Below are positions 23,549 through 29,708 of a stretch of DNA of 29,708 nucleotides, one piece after another. The DNA is from JBHGBB01 sp041946755 (lineage in GTDB: Bacteria; UBP4; UBA4092; JAOAEQ01). Numbering within the stretch: position 1 is the stretch's first letter; every line of letters begins with the position of its first letter. The stretch spans positions 1 to 29,708 of the forward strand of contig JBHGBB010000019.1 in the NCBI GenBank assembly GCA_041946755.1, read 5' to 3'. The position numbers were made by a program, and so were the translations under genes. Below the pieces are notes generated by a model, which was not told where the DNA came from, made no database searches, and saw only the letters and a program-made list of their open reading frames with translations.

Positions 23549-25483
23549 ATGAAAACCGCAATACTCTGGGTAACTTTAATGCTTATTATTATCCTTGGAG
23601 CCAGTGCAATAGCTGGAATTCAAGAGCTCTGGTCGGTAAGTTATTCGACTACTCGACTTTCCGGTCGAGCGATGTGTTATAATCCGGCTACCGGTCATTT
23701 ACTATTTGCCAATACTGTTGAATCGACGATTTTTGTTTATGATACTACCGGACAATATGTGAAGACGATGAATAACGGCGGATTCCCCTATACTGGCGCA
23801 CAATTCCCATACGATTTAGATGTTACCGCTGACGGTGTGATTTATGCGTTACATTATGCGCAAGGCAGTGTATATCGCTGGGAGAATGAAGATGCGACTC
23901 CAACGGTAGCATTAGGAATCGGGACCACCAACGTCCGCGCGATGAAAGTTGTTGGAACCGGAGCAAATACCGTTATATTCACTACCTTTGTAACCGGTAC
24001 ATGTCGGGTGTTTGTACCAACTTCGGTATCGGATTATACTACATTTCAATATTATGAGACTTTTGGTGATGGCAGTGTCGGATTGTGGGCAGTCGCTGCT
24101 TCCGGTGATACTGCAGTGGCAACCGTGTATGCGATTCAACCGGTAGGAAATCCATGGCAATTCGCTAGTTTTACGAAGAGCGGTGGTTCCTGGAGTAAGA
24201 ATCTTAATTTCAAGGGAACCTATCGGCGGTATGCAACAATGATGGAAATCTGTCCTACCAATAGCGATCTCTATATGTTGCAATATTATGCCAGTAGTGA
24301 CGCTGGATTCGCTATCAGTACCATGCGTCGCGACCGAGTTCTCGTCCGGCTCGATGGAACGACTGGCGTACAAAAAGAAGTATATGAACTGGCTACGACT
24401 TTACCGCAGGCATATATATCCAATAATACCGATATATCGTTTGATACCACGAATCATATTATCTATTGGATGTGTAACATGGGAGTGAGTACGACAGTAC
24501 CTTCGGGTAACCTGCTACTCGGCGCGGTGAAATATTCCGATGACCCGTCAACCATGAAGGTATATCAGATTCCCGCAATTACAGTCGATGGTAGTACCAC
24601 TGATTGGCCGGCCTATGTCATGGAAACCGCAATAGAATGGAGTTGTTACCCGAATAATACCACCTATCTCGGCCCCACCGATTATACTGGCAGAATCAAG
24701 ACCGCTTGGAATAGTAAACAAAACCGATTCTATATCTTTGCTGAATTAACTGATGATGTTACCGTCAGTCTCGATACCTGGTCTTCGGTGTGGAATGCGG
24801 AAGATCTAGCGGGATTCTATTTTAATGCCAATAATATTTATGCGAATAGTTATGGCGTTAATTCTATCCAGCAATTGATTATTAAACTAAACGGCATGAG
24901 TCGGAATGCAGTGTTTAGTACCGGAGGTCCTGCATCGTATAGTAACTATACCATTACCGGAGTTCAGTTTGCGATTGATTCGACCAGTGTTCCCGGAAAA
25001 CGATGCTTTGAAATATCAGTCCCGATTTATACTTCATTGGATTCCACCGGAACGGGAATCACACATACACTAATTCCGAATGAATATCTAGGATTCGATG
25101 CTGAATTCGTTGATCAGGACGGGCCGCCGAATAGTAGTACTACCTATAAATGGTATGCCTATTCGCAAGCCCAGTCGAAACTGGGAGTCGGTCATCGTAT
25201 CGGTACCGTAATGGTTAAGGGAGTAGTGCTAACTCCAAGTGCTGATACCACGTTAGGTAATTCATCTACTATACAATTCACCCAAGTTGGTGGAAAATTG
25301 CCGATTACTTGGCATAGCAGCGATACTACGGTTTGTACTATCGATTCCACTGGATTATGCACCGCCTTGGTTTCTACCGGTACCGCTTATATCACTGCTA
25401 TCGATGCTGATGGCATGACGAGTTTACCGGTAAAAATCGATACCGTCGTACCAGTAATATTAAGTGAATTTAAGTTCGACTAG
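23549..25483 (+). CDS. Secreted protein: propeller-like region, CBM9-like domain, BIG2 domain (paralogue 2)
   Basis: A 644-residue close paralogue of the preceding gene with the same domain order. Signal peptide MKTAILWVTLMLIIILGASA, cleavage near IAG-IQEL. MCYNPATGHLLFAN and YDTTGQYVKTMNNGG mark the propeller-like part. AITVDGSTTDWPA, IKTAWNSKQNRFYIFAEL and EDLAGFYFNANN mark the CBM9-like part. GKLPITWHSSDTTVCTIDST marks the BIG2 domain. The end VPVILSEFKFD resembles the tails of the glycosidases. I prefer the ATG at 23549 because GGAAAGGAAGGG lies just upstream and it matches the paralogue; an ATG at 23483 would add 22 residues with only a weak ribosome site. It follows a terminator and ends in its own, so it should be transcribed separately. 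Confidence 0.8.
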   Translation: MKTAILWVTLMLIIILGASAIAGIQELWSVSYSTTRLSGRAMCYNPATGHLLFANTVESTIFVYDTTGQYVKTMNNGGFPYTGAQFPYDLDVTADGVIYALHYAQGSVYRWENEDATPTVALGIGTTNVRAMKVVGTGANTVIFTTFVTGTCRVFVPTSVSDYTTFQYYETFGDGSVGLWAVAASGDTAVATVYAIQPVGNPWQFASFTKSGGSWSKNLNFKGTYRRYATMMEICPTNSDLYMLQYYASSDAGFAISTMRRDRVLVRLDGTTGVQKEVYELATTLPQAYISNNTDISFDTTNHIIYWMCNMGVSTTVPSGNLLLGAVKYSDDPSTMKVYQIPAITVDGSTTDWPAYVMETAIEWSCYPNNTTYLGPTDYTGRIKTAWNSKQNRFYIFAELTDDVTVSLDTWSSVWNAEDLAGFYFNANNIYANSYGVNSIQQLIIKLNGMSRNAVFSTGGPASYSNYTITGVQFAIDSTSVPGKRCFEISVPIYTSLDSTGTGITHTLIPNEYLGFDAEFVDQDGPPNSSTTYKWYAYSQAQSKLGVGHRIGTVMVKGVVLTPSADTTLGNSSTIQFTQVGGKLPITWHSSDTTVCTIDSTGLCTALVSTGTAYITAIDADGMTSLPVKIDTVVPVILSEFKFD

Positions 25484-25512
25484 TAGCATTAATCATTTCT
25501 GATTTCTATTTT

Positions 25513-25550
25513 GGCGAAAGAAAAGCGTCCATCTTTTCTTTCGCCTGTTT
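25513..25550 (+). terminator. Intrinsic terminator after the second CBM9-like gene
   Basis: GGCGAAAGAAAAG (25513-25525) and CTTTTCTTTCGCC (25533-25545) form a perfect 13-base stem with a 7-base loop, followed by TGTTT. The core GAAAGAAAA/TTTTCTTTC is shared with the terminator at 23396-23434, so it was duplicated with the gene. Confidence 0.75.
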
Positions 25551-25602
25551 AGCCAACTAGAAATCGAGAATTTCAGCGAAATGCTGATGCTGGAGAAGAC
25601 CC

Positions 25603-26169
25603 ATGAAAAATCGGAGAAAAGGATTTACGCTCATTGAATTATTGATTGTAGTAGCGATAATCGCTATCCTTGCGGCAATCGCTATTCCGAACTTTTTATC
25701 CGCGCAAGTCCGGTCGAAAGTCTCTCGGGCGAAAAGCGATATGCGAACGATTGCTACCGGTATGGAATCCTATTATGTGGAGAATAATGCTTATCCTTGT
25801 GAATTTTTGTATTGGGGAAGACCGGTACCCTATAATGAAATGGTTCGGATTATGAAAGCAGAAGCGCTCTTAACCACGCCGATAGCCTATTTAACCTCGT
25901 TTCCGATGGATCCGTTTAAACAAGGAGAACGATGGAGTCCGCCGGTATATTGGTATTATAATTGGCAAGAAAGATATGGATATCCCATTAATTATAATAC
26001 TTGGGTGGGTGGTGTAGCGCCATGGTATGATGAATCTGCCGCATGGGTGATTGATTCTATCGGTCCGGATTATACTCCCGGATTCGCTATTCCATATGAC
26101 CCGACTAATGGAACGGTTACTAATGGAGATATCGTCCGATTAGGGCCGGGTGGCGGTGGAGCAAGATAG
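25603..26169 (+). CDS. Type II secretion / type IV pilus-like pseudopilin (GspG-like)
   Basis: A 188-residue class III prepilin. The short basic leader MKNRRKG is cut before FTLIELLIVVAIIAILAAIA; Glu5 of the mature chain, needed for methylation and assembly, is present. The long N-terminal helix continues to about residue 50 (VRSKVSRAKSDMRTIATGME), then the globular part has ESYYVENNAYP, YLTSFPMDPF and SIGPDYTP, and the tail YDPTNGT-T-GD. A Gly-rich end (GPGGGGAR) is unusual. By family it is processed by PilD-type peptidase and joins a pseudopilus or pilus-like fibre in the envelope. GGAGAAG at 25592-25598 supports the start. No secretion ATPase, secretin or platform gene lies in the window, so the partner machine is elsewhere. 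Confidence 0.88.
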   Translation: MKNRRKGFTLIELLIVVAIIAILAAIAIPNFLSAQVRSKVSRAKSDMRTIATGMESYYVENNAYPCEFLYWGRPVPYNEMVRIMKAEALLTTPIAYLTSFPMDPFKQGERWSPPVYWYYNWQERYGYPINYNTWVGGVAPWYDESAAWVIDSIGPDYTPGFAIPYDPTNGTVTNGDIVRLGPGGGGAR

Positions 26170-26292
26170 AAAGATAATAGGTATACTTAGTTTGGCGGTT
26201 GATAGGATGGATATAGTAAAATAATGCAGGGTATCCTGTGTTATACTGGGATAATAATAATTACCGGTAAAGTGAGGTGACATTAGTTACTG

Positions 26293-26898
26293 ATGTACAT
26301 AACGAAAAGAACAAATAACGGTTTCACTTTAATTGAACTATTAATTGTAGTCGCGATAATCGCTATTTTGGCAGCGATTGCCATTCCGAATTTTCTAGCG
26401 GCACAAACTCGGGCGAAAGTATCCCGGGCGAAAAAAGAGTTACAAACGTGCGCGACTGGTCTTGAAGCTTATGCGACCGATTATAATACCTATCCGATAT
26501 ATGATGCGACGCGATGGATGTTAGTCGGTTGGGCGAAATTGACCACCCCAACAGTATATATTACCAAAATCCCGGATGACCAATTCAAATATCGCGGGTT
26601 ATGGTATGGTGGTATGGGAGCTGCCGGTTGGTATTGGGGATATTTGGATGGCCCCCCATTATCAACTTCACCGCATCCTTGGAAAGTACCGAGTGCATTC
26701 ACTCTCTGGACCTATGGTCCCGACCTTTGCGGGCAAATCCCGAATTATAAATCGCGGGCGGAACTGGAAGTGGATTATGGTGCGACCTTGACTCCGTATC
26801 CGGTAGCTACCGCTTGGGGATTTAAGGGTGGACGATATACCTATGACCCAACCAACGGTACCATGAGTCTCGGTGATGTTTATTACGCCTCAAAATAG
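26293..26898 (+). CDS. Type II secretion / type IV pilus-like pseudopilin, second copy
   Basis: A 201-residue prepilin paralogue. The leader MYITKRTNNG precedes FTLIELLIVVAIIAILAAIA, almost identical to the upstream gene; the helix continues AQTRAKVSRAKKELQTCATG. The globular part is diverged: EAYATDYNTYP, then TPTVYITKIPDDQF, an aromatic Gly-rich insert (GGMGAAGWYWGYLDG), TYGPD, and the tail YDPTNGTMSLGD. The start is fixed by an in-frame TAG three codons upstream; GAGGTGA at 26274-26280 is the ribosome site, a little far at 12 bases. A strong terminator follows at 26925-26970. Two adjacent but diverged major-type pseudopilins suggest alternative subunits of the same fibre (inference). Confidence 0.87.
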   Translation: MYITKRTNNGFTLIELLIVVAIIAILAAIAIPNFLAAQTRAKVSRAKKELQTCATGLEAYATDYNTYPIYDATRWMLVGWAKLTTPTVYITKIPDDQFKYRGLWYGGMGAAGWYWGYLDGPPLSTSPHPWKVPSAFTLWTYGPDLCGQIPNYKSRAELEVDYGATLTPYPVATAWGFKGGRYTYDPTNGTMSLGDVYYASK

Positions 26899-26924
26899 AA
26901 AGTATTATATGTGGTTGAAGATAT

Positions 26925-26970
26925 CAGTTGTCAGTTGGAATATTTATTCTTACTGACAACTGTTTTTTTT
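26925..26970 (+). terminator. Intrinsic terminator after the pseudopilin pair
   Basis: CAGTTGTCAGT (26925-26935) and ACTGACAACTG (26952-26962) form a perfect 11-base stem with a 16-base loop, followed at once by eight T residues (26963-26970). Confidence 0.92.
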
Positions 26971-27014
26971 AGCTTTGCTATGGTCAGTCGAGAAATTATA
27001 TTGGATATCCCCGC

Positions 27015-27026
27015 TAGAATAAATTA
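27015..27026 (+). promoter_or_regulatory. Possible leaderless start of the symporter gene
   Basis: TAGAAT at 27015-27020 lies 5 bases before the ATG at 27026. No Shine-Dalgarno is present and no good -35 box is visible. If the box is real the transcript would begin at or next to the start codon. Confidence 0.3.
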
Positions 27027-28741
27027 TGGGTAAAACGCATGTGGTTGAGTATTTGGTAGTATTTTTTTATTTCATGTTCATGATAATCACCGGCATTGTT
27101 TTCCGCCGATTTAATCAGAATTTTAACGATTATTTCCGCAGCGGATGTCGAGGTACCTGGTGGCTGGTCGGAGCTAGTATCTTTATGGCATCGTTTACGG
27201 CATGGACGTTTACCGGTGCTGCCGGTGTTGCTTATGAATCGGGAATAAGTGTCGCTATTATATTTATTGCGAATGGATTAGGATATTTATTAAATTATCT
27301 ATGTACCGCCGCCCGATTCCGGCAATTGCGGGCGATTACCGGTCCGGAGATAATAAAAAATCGGTTTGATACCACAACGCAGCAGTTTTATATCTGGGTA
27401 GGAATTATTCCCGGCATATTAATGTCGAGTTTAACGTTATGGGGCACCGCCGTTTTTACTGCTGCGATATTTGGATTTAATCTATCAATATTAATCGTTA
27501 TTCTCGGATTGGTTGTTCTCATTTATTCTACCCTTGGTGGCATCTGGAGTGTTATGGCTACCGATTTCTTACAAGCATTGATTTTAATGCCAATGACTAT
27601 CCTCGTAGCATATCTCAGTCTTCAGAGTATCGGTGGATGGAGTCATCTAGTTGCCGAAGTGCATCGGCAGCAGTTGCCAGACCTGTTACATTTCATCGAC
27701 ACGCGTAACGGTTCGATGTTCACTCCCGGATATATGATAGCGATGGTATGTTTCGTTTTAATCAGTTATAATTCGTTAGGTTCGTCAGTAAAATATTTCG
27801 CTTGTAAGGACGGACGGGAAGCTAAAAAAGCGGCGGCACTTGCTTCTCTACTGATGTTTATGGGAGTAGTGTTATGGTTTATCCCGCCCATGGTAGCGAA
27901 ATTGCAATTTGCGGGTTTGGTTGATACCCAGCACATCTCGAAACCGGCTGATGCGGCTTATGCGGTTATATCGATGCAGTTGCTCGCCAACGGTCTATCC
28001 GGGATGATTGTCGTTGCGATGTTTGCGGCAACGATGAGTTCGTTAAGCCCGCAATTGAATCAGTATGCGGCGATAATCACGCAAGATATCTATCGACCAT
28101 TTATCCGAAAAACAGCTACAGAAAAAGAGATTTTTATCGTTGGCCAGATTGCCAGTATATTCGTCGGAATACTGATTATTCTATCTGCCTTATATCTCTC
28201 GCGAACGCAGGGTAAGGGATTATTCGAATATATGATGAAATTCGGCAGTCTTTTCGGCACCCCGATGTTAATCCCAATGTTTATCTCGTTGTTTATTAGG
28301 CGGACTCCTGTTTGGTCGGCAATATTCTCTATCTGCTGTTCAGCGATCGTTTCGTTTTGCGGATGGAAGTTTGCCTGGAGCTATGAACGCACGGTTTTTA
28401 CCATACTCATAATCGGGTCTATTTCTTATCTGTTAACCATACCGTTCTGGAAATATGCAAAATCAGAATATCAAAATAAAGTCCGCCGGTTTTATCAAGG
28501 GATGAATACTCCGGTCGATTTTGAACAAGAGGTCGGCCAGGCTAATGACCCGAGCCAATTAAAACTGGTCGGCTATGTATCGTTAGCAATCGGATTATTT
28601 GTCGCCTTATTACTATTAGTTCCCAATCCGCTTGGCGGACGATTACAAATTCTCTTTGTTTCCGGTTGCATATCACTGTTCGGTATGAGTATGATATATA
28701 CAGGAAAACGCAGGGAAAGAAAGCAAACTAACTCGGTATAA
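27026..28741 (+). CDS. Sodium:solute symporter (SSS family)
   Basis: A 571-residue cytoplasmic-membrane transporter with about 13 hydrophobic helices. TM1 region: VVEYLVVFFYFMFMIITG. The segment GTWWLVGASIFMASFTAWTF (about 43-62) is the unwound-helix region of the SSS family, TLGGIWSVMATDFLQ (about 173-187) is another family motif, and MSSLSPQLNQYAAIITQDIY (from Met337) is the sodium-site helix, with Ser338, Ser339 and Ser341 in the place of the conserved Na2-site serines. By family it couples sodium entry to uptake of a sugar, carboxylate or amino acid; substrate unassigned. It follows a strong terminator, so it starts a new unit. The start lacks a Shine-Dalgarno. The epimerase-like gene begins 13 bases after the stop and is probably co-transcribed, which favours a sugar substrate (inference). 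Confidence 0.9.
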   Translation: MGKTHVVEYLVVFFYFMFMIITGIVFRRFNQNFNDYFRSGCRGTWWLVGASIFMASFTAWTFTGAAGVAYESGISVAIIFIANGLGYLLNYLCTAARFRQLRAITGPEIIKNRFDTTTQQFYIWVGIIPGILMSSLTLWGTAVFTAAIFGFNLSILIVILGLVVLIYSTLGGIWSVMATDFLQALILMPMTILVAYLSLQSIGGWSHLVAEVHRQQLPDLLHFIDTRNGSMFTPGYMIAMVCFVLISYNSLGSSVKYFACKDGREAKKAAALASLLMFMGVVLWFIPPMVAKLQFAGLVDTQHISKPADAAYAVISMQLLANGLSGMIVVAMFAATMSSLSPQLNQYAAIITQDIYRPFIRKTATEKEIFIVGQIASIFVGILIILSALYLSRTQGKGLFEYMMKFGSLFGTPMLIPMFISLFIRRTPVWSAIFSICCSAIVSFCGWKFAWSYERTVFTILIIGSISYLLTIPFWKYAKSEYQNKVRRFYQGMNTPVDFEQEVGQANDPSQLKLVGYVSLAIGLFVALLLLVPNPLGGRLQILFVSGCISLFGMSMIYTGKRRERKQTNSV

Positions 28742-28754
28742 TTTATTCATTTCT

Positions 28755-29672
28755 ATGAAGAAACAAAAATCTATTCCAGTATCAAATGAGGCAATAGTAG
28801 GTTCATCTCCATATCCGGAGTTGATCGAAATGATGAAACGGTTGGATGGCGATATTATGGTGCTCGGGGCTGGTGGGAAAATCGGGCCAGCGTTAACCAT
28901 ACTTGCGAATGATGCTTGTTGCCAAGGTAAAGTTAAGAAACAGATTATTGCGGTAGACCTAGCTTTCCATAAACAACAGCAGAAGTTATTTCATTCCAAT
29001 GGAATTAAATATATCAACTGCGATTTATTAAATTTTAACCAGGTACAGAAACTACCGCGAGCTAAAAATATTGTTTTTATGGCTGGCCGGAAATTCGGGG
29101 AGATTGGTTCGGAAGCTTTAACCTGGATGATTAATGGTATCGTTCCGAATAATGTCGCGCAAACTTTCAAGGACGCAAACATTGTGGTATTTTCTACCGG
29201 CTGCGTCTATGCGTTAACCTCACCGCAATCCGGTGGAAGTAAAGAGACCGATTCTCCCGAACCGATCGGCGAATATGCCTATTCCTGCCTAACGCGAGAA
29301 CGGGTATTCGAATATTATGCCCAGCACTATGGTACTCAGATACTGTTATTCCGGCTAAATTATGCGGTCGAACAGCGGTATGGGGTACTGGTAGATATCG
29401 CGCAACAAGTATATACTAGAAAACCGATAGATTTATCGGTTAGCTGGACCAATGTTATCTGGCAGGGAGATGCGATTAACCGGGCATTGTTATGTTTAGA
29501 ACATGTAGCTAATCCACCAGCAGTATTAAATATTACCGGAAAAGAGATTCTATCAGTTCGAGAGATCGCGCAGCAGTTTGGGAATGGCGTCCGGCGCGGA
29601 GCGCAGATCGGAGGACGGTTCGATGCTGCGTGCGAGCACCGGCCAGGCTGGCTGGCCATCGCGCAGGCTTAG
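28755..29672 (+). CDS. NAD-dependent epimerase/dehydratase-like protein, 3' end probably chimeric
   Basis: A 305-residue extended-SDR protein. The Rossmann motif VLGAGGKIGP (36-45) binds NAD(P), VDLA (67-70) holds the adenosine-ribose acidic residue, and VVFSTGCVYAL (143-153) and GEYAYSCLTRERVFEYY (172-188) form the active-site region. The usual YxxxK is absent: the line reads Y-A-Y-S-C-L-T-R, so catalysis by the classic Tyr-Lys pair is doubtful; this variant is shared by a recognisable subgroup of NAD-dependent oxidoreductases. From about residue 276 (base ~29583) the composition jumps to about 66% GC and the residues stop resembling the family, so the true protein probably continues differently and the TAG at 29670-29672 is likely not its real stop. 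It lacks a Shine-Dalgarno. Confidence 0.75.
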   Translation: MKKQKSIPVSNEAIVGSSPYPELIEMMKRLDGDIMVLGAGGKIGPALTILANDACCQGKVKKQIIAVDLAFHKQQQKLFHSNGIKYINCDLLNFNQVQKLPRAKNIVFMAGRKFGEIGSEALTWMINGIVPNNVAQTFKDANIVVFSTGCVYALTSPQSGGSKETDSPEPIGEYAYSCLTRERVFEYYAQHYGTQILLFRLNYAVEQRYGVLVDIAQQVYTRKPIDLSVSWTNVIWQGDAINRALLCLEHVANPPAVLNITGKEILSVREIAQQFGNGVRRGAQIGGRFDAACEHRPGWLAIAQA

Positions 29673-29708
29673 CATCGGGTTCGAACTGAAGAACGTGAAG
29701 CCGAGCAG
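29583..29708. other. GC-rich foreign tail, likely mis-assembly
   Basis: The last ~125 bases are about 66% GC (85 of the last 128), against about 40% in the rest. Read on the minus strand from base 29708, codons run open (LLGFTFFSSNPMLSLRDGQP and on to about 29587) with third positions almost all G or C, as in a GC-rich genome. The frame then meets the AT-rich sequence and soon a stop. This fits a chimeric contig end or a very recent junction. Confidence 0.7.

Noticed and set aside
29360..29659. Minus-strand 99-residue frame at the contig end (MASQPGRCSHAASN...)
   Set aside because: It straddles the GC junction and is a shadow of both the epimerase frame and the GC-rich minus-strand frame; the codon bias favours a different minus-strand frame in the tail.

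Overview
The window looks like one contig from an uncultured, AT-rich bacterium (roughly 40% GC by eye). It carries signal peptides, class III prepilins (G^FTLIEL), an ECF sigma/anti-sigma pair, sodium- and cation-coupled transporters and many secreted multidomain proteins. The prepilins end in the 'SxGPD...YDPTNGT-S-GD' tail that is common in poorly cultured lineages near Planctomycetes, Hydrogenedentes, Sumerlaeota and Omnitrophota. The phylum is therefore a low-confidence inference. No tRNA, rRNA, CRISPR array, transposase or phage gene was seen. Many genes occur as tandem paralogues, which is the strongest theme of the window.

Layout. 1-2691: the 3' end of one APC-type permease and a complete paralogue (roughly five in six residues identical over the shared C-terminal domain), bracketed by inverted pairs of a small palindromic repeat. 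3126-7502: three tandem paralogues with one N-terminal membrane anchor, a helical middle and a C-terminal domain like the core of a type II secretion (GspG-like) pseudopilin. 7592-9208 (minus): a secreted M64 metallopeptidase. 9341-12726 (minus): an operon of ECF sigma factor, zinc-finger anti-sigma factor, a polytopic membrane protein and a 506-residue fusion of a GH2-type sugar-binding fold, a bactofilin-like beta repeat and a membrane domain. It ends in a clear intrinsic terminator. 12857-20602: three tandem secreted phosphodiester glycosidase (NAGPA-domain) proteins with C-terminal SH3b domains, then a 967-residue GH20-like hexosaminidase. 20603-21328: a 726-base non-coding stretch with a good sigma-70 promoter and a leader RNA that can fold. 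21386-25483: two paralogous secreted proteins (propeller-like region, CBM9-like domain, Ig-like BIG2 domain), each followed by a strong hairpin terminator. 25603-26898: two pseudopilins. 27026-28741: a sodium:solute symporter. 28755-29672: an NAD-dependent epimerase-like protein.

How the parts may work together (inference). The right two thirds read as an envelope and extracellular glycan-processing island: exported phosphodiester glycosidases and a hexosaminidase cut amino-sugar polymers, CBM9 proteins bind glycans, a symporter imports products and an SDR enzyme acts on a sugar or nucleotide-sugar. The ECF operon would sense envelope state and drive membrane proteins.

The last ~125 bases jump to about 66% GC. 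They fit a GC-rich coding frame on the minus strand, so the contig end is probably a mis-joined fragment and the last epimerase codons are not trustworthy.
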